The notes under the pieces are model-generated. The model was not told the DNA's origin and searched no databases. It saw nothing but the letters and a program-made list of their open reading frames with translations. This document shows, one piece after another, positions 1 through 13,900 of a stretch of 64,000 nt of DNA; position 1 is the stretch's first letter; each line of letters opens with the position of its first letter. Source of the DNA: Epinephelus fuscoguttatus (lineage: Eukaryota > Chordata > Actinopteri > Perciformes > Serranidae); assembly GCF_011397635.1 (NCBI RefSeq), contig NC_064754.1, positions 30,174,543-30,238,542 on the forward strand, read 5' to 3'. The translations under genes and the position numbers were made by a program.

Positions 1-2345
1 GCTCCAGGGTGTTACAGTTGGCTGGTGGCCTGCAGCAGCGCCAGGTTTAACCTGTGTAACGTCAACAACAAACGTTTGCTGACCCAGGGTGGAGTATGGC
101 TGTCTGTCCTGAGGCTGAGGTTTGTGCTGGCTGTATTTGGTTTGCTGCAGGCGCTAACCGGAAGTCTGTCTCTGGAGCTGTCGCCTGCTCTCCTCCTGGG
201 AAGGTGTTCTGTGGTGGCAGTCAGTGAGATGGAGGACACACTATGATTTGAGGCTCTGATGTTAGCTGATGTTAGAAATTGACGCCACAGCCGTGAGCCT
301 TTGGTTGTGGTTAGCAGCAGGCTAAACAATTAGAAATATTTTCTCCCCATCTCTGAAATACTTCGGCTATATTGACATGTTTTATTACTTTTATTGCTGG
401 ACTCTTTTTTAGACTGTTTTTGTCAAAAAAGTCCTTCTTGCTTTGTTTGGGCTGCTTTGCAGGGTAGGCAGTTGTTGTCAATGCTGGAATAGCAACGTTC
501 TCTGCAGGACTCTCCGCTATGAATCAGGCTTTAATCGTCTAAAGGGACACGCACGTGCATGTGTATTCATTGAGCAGTCAATAAGAACACCGTCTCCCTA
601 AAATGACCTTTGATAGGCCTGAAAACAGAGCCAAGAGGAAGTGCAGAAGTCTAGTTTTCTCTCACTCCACTTAAATCACAATATGCTCAAAGTTTATTAT
701 GGGATTTTTGCCCAATAACGCCAAAATTAAACTGCCTACTCCAGCTTTAAAAGCACCATACCAGTGTGTATGCAACATTTAGCTCCTTAACTACAAGTCA
801 TGCACTTAACATTGTCACCAACAGTTTTTCAGTAGTATGCAGCACAGTTTCAGATCTGATGTATTTTACTTGCTGTTCCAGGCAGCCATTAGTTTTTATT
901 TTATTTAAGTGCGGAATAAAAATCAGCAAACACACTGTTGAAACTTGTTTGCCAAACACATCCCAAGGGCATTATGCAGTATTGTAGTTTAAATTTAAAT
1001 TTATTTGATTAAAATCTGCAATAATGGTGAATATTAAGATAATGTAACTGACAGAAATTAAATGCAGACTTAGTGGATTAAACAACTCAAGCAAATTTCA
1101 TACTGTATGGAAATGAAAGGAAACCAATGGCTGCCTGAAAATGTTCAAAAACAAGGACTATAGATTATTTGGTTTATAGAATGCCAGAAAACAGAAAATG
1201 TCTTACAGTTTCCTAAAACCCAAGTCTTCATATGTCTTGTTTTGTCAGACTGACACTCTAAAACCCGAAAATATTCAGTTTACTTTCACACGAGACAAAG
1301 CAAAGCAAGAAATTCCCAGAATTTAGAAGCTGGATATAGGGAATCTTTGGTGTTTTGGCTTGAAAAATGACTCAAGCGATATAATTATTGAATCGATCAA
1401 TCATCAAAATGTTTCAGATGTACAAAAAATTTAACTTAAACACAGCAGCATATTTTGTTTTTTGAGGGACTGCCTGTGATGTGAACTAAATGTGATGTGC
1501 TGTGCATGAGCTTGAACAAGCAGATTTCTAACTTTAACAGAATCTTTCTTTTCTGATTTACAAAGTGAAGACTGAACATGACCACGAAACCCGTGTTGCA
1601 GTGTTTGCAGGTTTTAATGTGGTTAAAGGCTCGCACAGAAACAGCAACTGAGCTGCACCCCTTTGTTTTTTTAACTCCAAAACCTTTAACCCCGTGTCAC
1701 CCCAAACATACACACACACCCCTGCAACATCACCCCACTGCTCGAATAACCTCGTGGCCTTAGAGGCTGTCCTGTTGTCATGGCAATGTGCTCATCAGCA
1801 TTCAGTGTGGTGGTTGGATGGTCAGGACCTGAGGAGAGGGACATATTGTTAAAGTTTGTCCTGCTGGTGACTCACACTCCTTTCTCGCATTTACAAGACA
1901 CCACACACACACTCACACACACACCACACACACTCCTTCTCCGTCTCTGTGTTTTTTTTAATGTGGTTTGGCTCTCCTCTCTGTATGACCCTACTCTGTA
2001 ATCTGGCTACACTCCATTTTGAAAGGAGAAAGTTTGGTGGATTGTTTGTCATTATTGTTGATATTTCTGTCCTGATCTGCTGCAGTACATGTATTAATCT
2101 GGGCTTGGGAAAGCACTACTCTTAAACATATGACTTTTTTTTTTAATCTGTTAAGTCATGAAAGGGCAATCATTATAAATGTAATATTTGTATACAGTAA
2201 ATATACAGCATATTATGCTCTGTCTCTATTTTTACGTGTAAGTCATGATGATTTGTGAAGCTCCAACGGGGAATGTATGAAGGCCTTATTGTTTAGGCTT
2301 TATTATCTTCTGTATGAGGTCGGTGTTAACATGAATAAAATGGTG
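1..2345 (+). other. Probable 3' UTR or intergenic tail of an upstream gene
   Basis: No coding region is recognisable on either strand. An AATAAA at 2334-2339 is followed by a GT-rich stretch, as expected for a poly(A) site on the plus strand. In human the gene before MRI1 is CCDC130, so its 3' UTR is a reasonable but unproven guess. A CA/CT-rich stretch lies near 1705-1940. Confidence 0.3.
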
Positions 2346-2998
2346 AACCAGCTCTGCGGTTGTGTCTTCACTGAGCGGAAGAATCCTGACCAGATTTCTC
2401 CCATTCAAACTGAGCTCTGATCAGCATTTTAGCTCAGACCCTGTGCCTTTTAAACAGTTTTATCCACTAAATTAATAGTAAGAAAACATCATATGTGTTG
2501 TTTTTTTCAAAAACATGTTTCAGAAGTCTGCCACAGAAAATTAAGATTACTTGTGCTTGCGGTCTGTAAAACACGATTAAGTACAATGAATTTTTAAATG
2601 ATCTGCATCTGTGGTAGGTGTTGGCAAAGCTTTCCATACAGCGTACCCCACCCAAACTGCCAAGAAGTGCGTACATGTCCTGCAAGTCCCCAGGGGAAAC
2701 TTTCACAGAGATGCAGGTGTCTGCATCTGGAAGTCCTCTTTGTTTGGAGTGTTTGTTCGTGCATATTTTAAGGAGCAATGTTTAAGATGTAGGGTGATTA
2801 GTGGCATCTAGTGGTGAGGATTGCAGATTGCAACCAGCTGAAACTTCTCCTGGTTAGGATTCTTTCAGTGTTCATTGCTCAGAAGGTTTTTACCAGGAGC
2901 CAAATTATCCACAGAGGTCACTGATGATGAGTAAAAAATAGAGAGTGCTGTACTGGGTGAAGGCTCTGGGTAGTTTGTCAAGGATGGGGCAAAGAGTC
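2346..2998. other. Intergenic, transposon remnant
   Basis: No gene seen. The stretch around 2785-2935 resembles, in opposite orientation, the stretch at about 35235-35410 (shared words such as the segment around GCAGATTGCAACC), so both look like copies of one miniature transposon family. Confidence 0.4.
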
Positions 2999-3251
2999 AC
3001 TCAGTGTAAAAGTCCATAGTACAGGCAGGCAGTCCAAAAATGCATCTGAGACTCTCTGACTGTAGTTAAAATTCCTAAATGAACCAGACCGCTTACGATG
3101 AGATCCACTTGGTGCAGGACGCTTATGAGGCCAGCAAGTCCATGAAGGTACTGTGCTGCTTTCATAAATGATTAGTTAAAAGGATTTCTGACTACAGTCA
3201 GAGTGCCTCGGATGCATTTTTTGACTGCCTGCCTGTACTTTTACACTGAGT
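2999..3251. mobile_element. Small inverted-repeat element carrying an mri1 exon 1 fragment
   Basis: The left arm (about 2999-3072) and right arm (about 3180-3251) are imperfect inverted copies of each other. Both begin ACTCAGTGTAAAAGT when read inwards, then share ACAGGCAGGCAGTC and CTCTGACTGTAGT. The left arm has a 6-nt insertion. Between the arms lies a near-identical copy of the end of mri1 exon 1 plus a few intron bases. This is the layout of a Pack-type element, a nonautonomous transposon that has captured host gene sequence. No clear target-site duplication was found, so the exact ends are uncertain. Confidence 0.6.
3083..3147 (+). pseudogene. mri1 exon 1 fragment copy
   Basis: These 65 nt match mri1 exon 1 at 5057-5121 with four mismatches by hand alignment. 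The copy ends at the same splice donor, with GTAC following in both. Similarity continues weakly for about 12 intron bases, so this was copied from DNA rather than spliced RNA. There is no start codon or further exon, so it is not expected to make protein. Confidence 0.85.
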
Positions 3252-4825
3252 CAGCTGGCCAGTCGTTTTTTTATCTATAAGTATCCGCAAAGGTCGGATC
3301 CTCTCCCCAAAAAATAAATGAATAAATAAATAAATAACATGTCTGGTGATTAACCCAACATCTTTTTTCAGAGGCCTTTAACAGGTTTTTAAATCTTTGA
3401 ACTCTGAGTACATTGGTGCGATTTCTTCCAAAAACATGGGGGAATGGCAACGAGCAACTTGGTAAGAAATGTTCGACAAATTGCAAAAAAATGAATAGAT
3501 TTAGAAAATTATTTTTTTTAAATAGGTAGGGGAAAAGCTATATAATTATCATTATTATATATTTAAAATTATGTCACAGAATTATCATAATTTTTAAGCC
3601 CTTTTTCCAGGTCATTTCCTTGTTTGTTTGTTTTTAACTAATTTGCTTGTTTTTAATTTTCTCTTTTTACCAATTTCTTGCTCATTTCTTCTTTTGTTGC
3701 CTTCTTCCCATGTTTTTGAAAGAAACCAAACAAATTTGCTGTCAGGTTTCAAAGGGTTAAACAGGTAAAAATACTGAAAAAGCAGTTTCACGTTAAAATT
3801 TTTTTTTTTTTTTAAATAAATGCAGCATTTTTGTTCCCAACACTCATCACGGAGGGGTTGCTAACTATAGTGGCCAACACAAAGTTGTAAATGGCACTAT
3901 GTAGAGCCAGTGTTTGGTTTGTCCGTAGTGGGCTACTGTAGAAACATACAGTGCGACATGGCGATCACCGTAGATGAGGATCCACTCCCTATGCAGATTA
4001 AATGGCTCATTCTAGGATGACATAAACACAACAATTCTTATTTTCAGATCATTATACACTAAAGAAAATATACTTGTTGTATTATATTCAATTTCTGCCA
4101 ATATATTTCTCTTTAAATCCTACACACTGGACCTTTAATATTAAACTTTCAACATCTGGTGTAATTTGGTGGTAATTTCTGTATTTTGTCACCATGAAAT
4201 ATACAAGCACACTATGTGACAAGGAGACGGGTTTCCCCTTTAATACTTTAATCATAGTGGGTTTCAAAAACATATATTTTAGAGGAAAATGCTGCTTAGT
4301 TAAGTGTAAAATGTAACTAAAAGACAGAGTGTGAAATAATGAAACCTGAGACAAAAATAGATTCCTCTCCCAGACAATGCTTGCTGTTGTTGGGGGGAAG
4401 CTTTGGGGCTTTGGTGTTATGCTAATAACGTGTTTGAATGTGAAATTTCCCCTGACAAAGGGGGAAAAGATGAGAGGGGGGATGGTGCGCAGCAACACAA
4501 GAGGAGAGTCTTGGAAAAATTGGACAACCCGCGAGACTTTGGTGGGCGTGGACACAGACGCGAGGGCTTCCTGCTCGGCTGAACACGTGGTTCCGTGTCT
4601 GCCTCCCTGCTTGTCTGTCAGTGTGTGAAGGTTTCCAGCCCTTCTCTCACTCCTCTCCTTATCTCTCCTCCCGTGCATCACAGCAGACCTTCTCCTCTCT
4701 TTACTCCGTCCCGCCCGCACCTCCTTCTCCTCTTCCTCTTCCTCCTGCTGCACTTTGCTCCTCTTTGCGACGGCTCCCGGGACTGCCGACAGCCAGGCCG
4801 CGGTCACTTCAACGTGTCTCCGCTC
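3252..4825. other. Upstream region of mri1, no gene seen
   Basis: AT-rich sequence to about 4370 with poly-A/T runs and transposon ends (for example near 4105-4140). It then becomes more GC- and CT-rich towards the mri1 start, as expected for a promoter region. No TATA box stands out. Confidence 0.4.
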
Positions 4826-4877
4826 AGTGTGTGTGTGTGTGTGTGTGTGTGAGTGAGTGAAAGTGTGTGTGACAGAG

Positions 4878-4909
<32 letters not shown>
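4826..4909. repeat. GT microsatellites in mri1 5' region
   Basis: Two (GT)n arrays, about 4826-4850 and 4881-4909, are separated by a GTGAGTGA-rich spacer. They lie 80-165 bp before the mri1 ATG, probably in the promoter or 5' UTR. Alternating GT can adopt Z-DNA and is length-variable. Confidence 0.9.
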
Positions 4910-4911
<2 letters not shown>

Positions 4912-4989
4912 TGAGTGCGTGTGCGCGCACCCGCCCGCAACCGGTCTATCCGTGTTATTTCTCCCACAATCCCGCCTCGCTCTTCGGTC

Positions 4990-7900
4990 ATGACGCTGGA
5001 AGCGATCCGCTACCGGGCCGGGTCTCTGCAGATCCTCAACCAGCTGCTGCTGCCACACCAGACCGCTTACGATGAGATCCGCTCGGTGCAGGACGCTTAC
5101 GAGGCCATCAAGTCCATGAAGGTACGGAGCTCCTTTCTTCCCCCTCTCCACCCCTCCTCACTCTCTCCCACTTCCCAGATGCCCGCTGCTTGTGCATTTA
5201 TCCCCGTCGTGCATGGCTCTTTTTTCCCTGCTCGGGTCTTTTGTGCTCCCACCGCTGCCCGCGTGTGTTGCCATATGCTCGCCACCGTGCTCCCGCTGTC
5301 GGCCTGTATTTTTGTTTTGGATGCACCTGCAGCACCCGCCACCCCCCCCCACGACCACCCTTTATATATAGTTTTCACATTATCATGTGCAAGCGCGACA
5401 AACTAGGCATCTGCACACAGCCACCCACCCATGAAATATGCACCCCCTCCTCCTCTTTCTTTGGGAGAGATTATTGATGAATTATTAATGACCTTTGCCA
5501 GGGTTTTTGTTCGCGTTTGGGTCTTTGCGCTGCACTCAGTGACACCTCCAGCTCATTTCTCCCTCCATATACCTGAAGCCCTGACATGGAGAGGCGTTCA
5601 GATACTTGCATGGTGTTCAAGTTTTGTAACAGCTGGAGACATTTTCAGATGTTCACTTCTCAGGGCTGAGCAGATATTCACTCTTTTGTCTTCCCCGGTT
5701 AGACACACACGTTTGATCCTGTGTCATAGTGAAGGAATGTACCATAAGCAGAGGGTGATGTCATGATAATGGAGTCTAATGGTACAGAGAAAGAAATGAC
5801 TCTGAGACAGATATTTATCAGATGATATCATCTCAGTCAAAGCTGCTGTGACAACTTTTGGCTCAGTGATCACACATTTACAACTCTGTGGCGGGAAGAG
5901 ATTAATAATCCTCATGGAGACAGCTGTCTGAAGTTGGCATAGAAACCAAAGAGGAGCACCACAATGTGATGCTGACTTTCCTCTTCCTTCCCCGCCTCCA
6001 GGTGCGGGGCGCACCGGCCATCGCCATCGTCGGCTGCCTCAGCCTGGCTGTGGAGTTGCGGGCAGGCGCCGGGGGTGATGACCCTGTGACCTTCATCAGA
6101 GAGTCCCTGTGCCACCTGACCTCAGCTCGCCCCACCGCCGTCAACATGGGCCGGGCCGCCCGCGAGCTGATGGAGTTTGCTGAGAATGAGAGCATGGAGA
6201 AGAACTCGGAGCAGCTCAGAGAAAGGTGAGAGATGCAGCCTCAGGTTACCCACCAGGCAGCTGCATGTATTCAGTGTTTGTCAGTTGTTTTGTGGTGTTC
6301 TGATTCACTGAAACGCTGATTAAGGATAGCAGCACTCACAGACCCTTCCCTAATGAGATTTTAATGTGAGTGATGGGGGACAAAAACACATGTCAAAGTT
6401 TAACCAAAGCTAATGTGAGGCTTAAGCAGTTTGTTGTAAATCAAATGGGTATCGTCAAAAGTTGCTGTGTTGTAACAACTTCATTCTCTCTTCTTGTTAC
6501 TCTCCCTTGGCTGGAGCTCGGGGAATAAACACAAAGAGGGACATTTTGCACTAAAAGGGCAGCAACTATGGAGGATGCCCACCTGATATGTCTGGCTGCT
6601 GAGATCATGTTAGCTTTGGCTAAACTTTGAAAAGCATTTTCTAAACAAACCATGGACCCGTAGTTGTTCCCAACACTTAAATAGAAACGGGAAGTCCCTC
6701 CTCGTCCAGTGGACCACCATGGGACCATTTTTGGGAAAGATATGTCCAGTAGTCAATGACAAGAGACAAATAAGTCCTGTATGAACTGTGCCATGAATTA
6801 CACTCATGATGTTTGTCAATTTTAAAGATAATTTTGCAAGTCAAGAAAGTCACAGTTCGTTGTGAAACTGCTGAAGTGTAAAACTATGAAAATACGTAAT
6901 AAATATGCTGCAAAGGTCGTAGGTGACATCACAGTTTTTTCTCTGGCTTAAGATACAATGCCTTTTTGCTTCATACTGGAATGAACTGGCATGAGCAATG
7001 TGAATCTTGCTCGTTCTTTCACTTCCAGGCTGATTTTTTTTAAAGACCAGGAGTTACTGGATTAAACACATCAGGCAAGATTATGTTACATTTGTGTGTG
7101 GAATGGACTTGAATTACCTAGTACAATACGTATATTGTGCGAGACAAGAGATATGGTTCACTGAGCAGTTTCGCATAAATGTACCACAAACTGTGACTGT
7201 CTCCACTTGCTAAATTATCTTTTAAAGTGATAAAACATCACATGTGTAATTCATGGCACAGTTCAGACTGGATCAAGAAGTTATTTGTTTCTTGTGTTGA
7301 TTACCGTATATATTTTCCCATGGGAGACACCAGTAGAGGCGGGACTTCACCTCTCTATTGAAATGACACTTGGAGGGATTTCTTCAGGGCCGGTACGGAC
7401 AGGAAGAATGGTTACAGGTGCCAGTAAATCTTAAAGTGGACATTGAGCATTGTTTGGAGATAGACTTCAAAAATGTGAACCTAACCTTTAACTGCAGATT
7501 TGTTCTGCCACGTTTTGTATTTAAGTAAATTGTCACAAATAAGGAATATTGTGATTTTTTTTTCCCCATGCGCCCCCTGGTTGGTTAATATGAACCCTGT
7601 TCAGAGCACAAGTTAATGTTTTTTTCTCAGCCACCCTACCTCAGTTCTGACCAATATCTTGATTTGCTTGCCTGTGTGCACGGTAGTCTAATTTTGCTTT
7701 AACCAATTGTTTAGTTAGAAGTACTCTGTTTCGATCACTAGTAGTGCAATGGAGCCATGTTTTTGTGAGTGGGCTCCTGTTTAATTATCTTTTGAGCATA
7801 AGGACCATGCATGCGGGTGTCAAACAATCCTCCCAATGGTTTCACAATTTTCCACTGATCTCGGTGGCAGTTGAGCAGGGAAGAAAAAACCGTTAGCAAG

Positions 7901-10900
7901 TAAACATGGATGTAAACAATGCTGGCTTCAAACAAACAAAAAAAAAACAGCTTTGAAAGTGTTTTATCAGGAAGATAACGCATTTGTGCTGGAAAAACGT
8001 TTGTTTAGCCTCAAGGATACAAACAGTGAGTTTCAGTGAATGTAAACAGAAAGAAAACGCCACAGGACACCTTTTAAGGCAAAACTCCTTCACCAAACAA
8101 CGAGCATATGGTTCTCCTGCTCTGTCATATCAGTAAAACTTATTCTGTGAATTGAGAAGATCCCGACTTCTGAACTGCTACTGCAGCACGACGTTGTTCA
8201 ACACCAGCTGCAGGTGTCTTCTTGAAAAAGCTGTGAAAGTTATCAGATCATATAAAATGTGAAAATTGGGATACCGTACTTGTCTGTGCAGAGTAAGTGT
8301 CAGTGTGATAAAGAAATCCCGAGTAGTGTTATTTTTACAGTATTAATTGGGTTAACAGGACTGTAGTTAAAAGCTACACATGCAGGCGAGCGGGAAAGAA
8401 GCAGAACGTGTTAAGAGAGATGTTAGTGTTGATGGAAAAATAGCATCCAGGTGGATAGTGGTGGTCAGGTTGGGACAATACACCAAGCAGATCAGGTTTG
8501 ACCAGATGCTTTGCTGTCTACATTTGATACAGTGTCTTCATCAGTGTTATTAAAAAAAGCCAGTGTTTGTGCCATTTACAGTCATTCATTCACAGCGTGC
8601 ACTTGACTCCATGCCAGAACAATCCCCCATGTTATCATGCTAGATAATATAACAGTTCAACTAAGTTTGATGCAGAGGTATGCAGATTTTAAATTTGAAT
8701 AAAGCACTGGTGCTGGAGTGGGAGTCAGAATTTCACAGTTGAGGGATCAGAATCCAAAATAAAAAGTTGGATCGATACTTGTTTCCAGAGATTGGACCTC
8801 ATTCACAAACAGTGCGTGCACACAAATCTGTGCTTAAACCGTGCATACGAATGTTTTATGCAAAAATCCAGGGTACATTAATATTTTCTTAGCTGAATTT
8901 TTTTGGACTCTGGGAACAAATTTAGAACTGCCCCAGACCATGTGTACACACTAATGCTGAAGGTCCAGCTGTCGTAGAAAATGTAAAGACACCTTTTAAC
9001 TAAAGGAATCGCATATTAACACTGTATTAATTTAAAAAGGCTTTAATAGGCAGCAGTATTTAAAACCATTTATTTACTAATGCATTGGCCAAATTTATTT
9101 AATGAGTATCAATTCATCAATTTATGTCATAACTAGAATATTTCAACTAAAATACAATCTACACCATGATAAAGGCATAAAAAGAATAAGCAAGAGGGAT
9201 ACAAATGTAGGTGAGTTAGCATTTTAGCACTCCCGGTTCCCTCGTCTTGAAGTCAGTAGGTTTTTTGAATGGGTTTTAAGATGTCTGAAATAAGGTCTGT
9301 AGTTAATAAAAGCCTAAGAGACCTTCACGTTTTGTTCTGCGATATCAGATCTGTCAGTAAATACCCCAATGTGAAAGTTTAATGCCTGTACATGTCTTAA
9401 AAAAGACAGTTGCTAACAGTGCCCAAATAAGACTACATACGTCATCATGCTCAACACAGCTTTACAGCCTTGTTGTGGTGGCGACTTTTGAGTCATGCGA
9501 CCTAGTGTAGTTAATTTATTAGCTATTTACTCCTGGTGATTGCATTTACACTTTGAAAATCATAAAAGTGACGTCATTTGGGAAGATTATCTTGCTGAAT
9601 AACACTTTTAAGTATCGTAAACCACAGAGCTTATTTTCTGCAATAATCCCAAATCCAATGGAAAAATCACCATGTCTGTGATGGCCTACAAATAAACATC
9701 AATCCTGCAGCAACTCTATTATCAGTGAAACAGTTGGCCGGTAATTTATTTATTACTAATTTTTGATGCACTAAAAACACACAGATGGAGTCCTTTTAAT
9801 TTGTATTACGAGCACCACAATGAGATTGAAGCCAAGCCTTTGTCGTAGTGATAATGATGTTTGTAATGACGGCCATAAATTAGTGTATAGCAATCACAGT
9901 GTGAAACACAAGAGTTAGCAGAGACCTGGGCCAGACCGAAAACAGCACTGCTGTCTCCCTGATACACCCCCAGACAAACATATTTCCTTATATAGAGAAA
10001 TCTGGGCATGACAGTATGTCAGTTGCAAATAGTGGGCATGCCTCTGTCAATCTGAAATGATTCTGATTCACTTACATGTTGGTAACAAAAATTGGACGGT
10101 GTACATGTGTCATTAATCCAACGGTAATGTTCTGCTGGGAAACTTTGGTTCCTGGCGTTCATGTGGATGCACTCCACCCACCCAAATGCCGTTGCAGACC
10201 AAGCACCACCCCCTCATGGCAGCAGCACTTCCTGGCAGTGGCAGTGGCCCCTAGCAGGACAATGCACCATGCCAAACTGCAAAAACTGCTCAGGAATGGT
10301 CTGAGGGACATGACAAAGAGCTCAAGGCATCGACCTGGCCTCAGAATTTCCCAGATCCCAATCTGCACGAGCATTTTTGGAAGTGCCAGTACGCCAGAGG
10401 CACCTGCGATCCATGGTGGGGCCTCCCCTGGTGGATCGGACTTGGCTCTCACCTATCTTGGTTCGGACACAGGACCACTGGGAGTCGTCCTGTGGTGTCT
10501 GGCACCAGGGCATTGGCAGCAGATCCTTTGAATCCAGTAGGTTGTGAGGCTGGGTACCAGCACATCCCGCGATTTCTCAATCAGATAAGGATCTTGGGAA
10601 TTAGGAAGCTAGGTCAAAGCCTTGAGCTCTCTGTGACGTTCCTTGGGCGATTGCTGAGCCGTTTCTGTGGTGTGGCATGATGCATTGTCCTGTTGACGGG
10701 GCCATGAAAGCCAGGACCCAAAGGTTGCTCAGCAGAACAATGCATTGTAACAAAATGAACAATACCATTCACTTCACCCGCCAGGGGTTTTATTTTTTTT
10801 GCTTATGTATTTTTTGGGCAAGGTGAGAATATTTCTATGCACATATTCGTGAATATAGCCCATTGAAACTACTCAGAACTCCCTTTCCTCCCATCATAAG

Positions 10901-13900
10901 CAGTAGAAGTGCTGCTGGGTGATGAATCTGTAGCTGAAAGTCACAGTGCAGCAGAGGTGATGGGTCATCTTAGTTATGTTTCACTATGAAACTGTTAGGT
11001 CCTACAGTGCAATGGGCATAGTTTGTGCTGAGGAGTGATACTGGAGGAGTAGTGGGATGAATAACCTCGCACGGACACATGGGTCTTGAAACTTGTTGTG
11101 AGTTGACCAGTGTACACTTTATGCAACAGATGACTGAGATCAGTGGCTACAATTATATAACTGACTGATACTGTTAGTGAAGGAAAGATAAGGATGTCAG
11201 GAGAAATGCGATACAGCTACAGTAGGAGCAGTGAGATAGGGATAAGGTAAAAACCTCACATTATGAATTAGATGAATGGAGACACTGAAGTTGGGACAAA
11301 CAGAAACATGCAGGCATATTGTAACTACAGACTTGATGGACTCGTTGAGTCCACAGTGGCAGACGGAGCCTCTTCTCAATTCCCACCTCTTGTGGCCCCC
11401 CTCCTACAGTGTAATTGCCTGGATCGAAGACATGCTGGAGCGTGACGTCAATGACAACAGGAAGATTGGTAACTATGGTGCCCAGCACATCCTCTCCGGT
11501 GTTCCGAGGGACTCTGTGACCATCCTCACACACTGCAACACCGGCTCGCTGGCCACAGCTGGATACGGGACTGCGCTTGGTAAGACTGGAGCTATGGGTG
11601 TGAATGGGAAAAGAGGGTGATTGTTAAAATACTTATGGCACTGTAACTGTAATAATGACTCGTGCTTGTGTGTAGGCGTGGTGCGAAGCCTGCACGCGCT
11701 GGGCAGGCTGAAGCGTGTGTACTGCACAGAGACGAGGCCGTACAACCAGGGGTCCAGACTGACGGCGTATGAGGCGGTAGCAGAGGGAATCCCTGCCACA
11801 CTTATTACAGACAGCATGGCAGCCCTCACCATGAGAGAAATGGACATCACAGGTGTGTGTTTGTGTCTCTTCTTCCTTATATTCAAATCTTCCTCTTTTC
11901 TTAGCAGTCATTTTCCAATTGTGTTCTCCCTCTCTTAGCTGTGGTGGTGGGCGCAGACAGGGTGGTTGCCAACGGTGACACCGCCAACAAGGTGGGCACA
12001 TACCAGCTTGCCATTGCTGCAAAGCATCATGGGATTCCCTTCTATGTGGCCGCACCCAGCACGTCATGCGACTTGAGCCTGGAGAGCGGCAGGGACATCA
12101 TCATTGAAGTGCGCCCCCCTGAGGAACTCACCAGTATAAATGGAGTCCCCATTGCTGCCCCGGGTAAGAAGTGTGGGATGTTGGGGGGGTTATATGCGGG
12201 GGAGAGGTCACAAATGTTGTTTTTAAAAGGTTTAAGAGAACAGGTACAAACTGGGAGCTCAGCAGTGTACTGAGAGTGATGGGGAAAGCATTCAGGCTTT
12301 GGAGAGATGGATGAGCATGGCCCAGTTCCAAAGTCCGCCCTAAGCCCTAAGCACTGAACCCTCACAGACTTTAATTGACGTCACTTGCAGTGTAAGTGCC
12401 AGAGTTAAAGAGGCTGCAAGTGTTCTGAATGCTGTATGAGGAAGGGAACAGCACTTTGTGAAATCACGTTACCTGTACAGAGGCATAATTGGGGCCAGTA
12501 AAATGTTGGGCTACGATCTTACAAAGCTCTTGCTGCTATCTCTTTTGAGGGATTTTTTGAATTTCCCCTGCCCACCATCATTTCTTTTGTTGGTTTGTTT
12601 TTTGGAGAATTTGTTTGATGTCCTCATTAGACAGTGACAGTAGAGAGATGACACAAAATGAGTGGTGATAGAAACGTGGAATGACAGATAACAAAGGTCC
12701 CAGGCCACATTCAAACCAGAATTGTTGTACTTCACCTCTAGGTCAGGGATACTTGACTTGCTTTACATGGGGGCCACTTTTGCAAAATGACAGGAGGCCA
12801 GGGGCCAGTTAATAAACAAACCTTAATAATATTTATCAGATAAAATGAAATAACAATAAAAGGCAGAATGAAGCAGGGGCATTTCTAGGATTTGAGGACA
12901 TTAAAGTTTAGCCGGCCTTCTGTCGGAGGCTCTGAGGAATCCTCCCCTGGCACTTTTTTTTTTGACAAACAAGCTCTATTTTGAAGCGTTATTATGCACT
13001 CTTGCATCTTTACATTCAAACTACAAAAATATCCATTTATTTTCATTGTGAATTAGAAAACGGTCAGCAGGCCTGACCCCTAACCTGGCCGGCACCCTGA
13101 ATTGGCCACTAGGGGGAGCCAAATGAAAGCGTTATTATTGGACTGACATTTTCAATTCTTTAACACCATTAATCTTTCTCACAGTTTTCATTATATTGTT
13201 CTGTTTGATCCAGTTTTCTTATATACTTGTTCACACCGCCTTTTTGACTTGTAAACCTCACCCCATATTTTCTATATGGTAGTGTGCTGGGAGTAAAACA
13301 ATAACCTGAGCCAGAGCCTTCCAGATGCCTTTTGGTATTTGCAGTCCCCTAACCTAAACCAGCACCCTAATGTGGCCCATGGGCCAAAAGTCAAGTATAA
13401 CTGTGCCACCAGGGTGCCTCAGGCCAAAGTCCTGCACTGGTCCATTTATGAAAACCTGAAACAGCCCCTTACCCGTCATTATATCTAAGTTAAAGCCGCA
13501 CCCATCCATTAAGAAGAGTCCCGCAACCAGACCCACACCAGTGATTAAATACACACAGGCTACAGTCACTCGCATTAAGCTGGGATCTTAGTTCTTGAAT
13601 TACAAATCCAGCAGAGGAAAAGTCTCTTTCACTGGCTGCGTTCGATCCTGGAATGGCAAAAACATTCCGTGCAATCACCGCCAGATTAAAAAATATATTA
13701 AAAATATATTTTAGCATGCTCGTTCCACCACCACAAAACCTCAAAAGGATCCTCTTGGTGTCTTAAACTCGATGTAGGCTGCCACCTGATCCTCAGGCTG
13801 TAAAGTTTCACCGCTGGAGTCCTTCATGTTGGTGATGAATGTGACGATGGGGGCAAAGGTTCAACTTTTGACATTGGCGTTAAAAATAAAAGGAATTGCG

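Larger units (their letters stand above)
6226..11409. other. mri1 intron 2
   Basis: Long intron with no coding sequence. It holds two elements with inverted arms (6678-7362 and 10247-10700). The rest (about 7570-10070 and 10800-11300) is AT-rich unique-looking DNA in which I recognise nothing further. Confidence 0.5.

Noticed and set aside
3083..3147. Alternative first exon of mri1
   Set aside because: No start codon or upstream coding sequence in frame, and it sits between transposon-like arms; kept as a captured fragment.
4088..5151. Long minus-strand open frames with Thr-His repeats
   Set aside because: They are translations of the GT microsatellites before mri1 and have no other protein character.
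10076..10680. Open frames on both strands that look protein-like
   Set aside because: They coincide with the arms of an inverted-repeat element; similarity between the two strands comes from the inversion.
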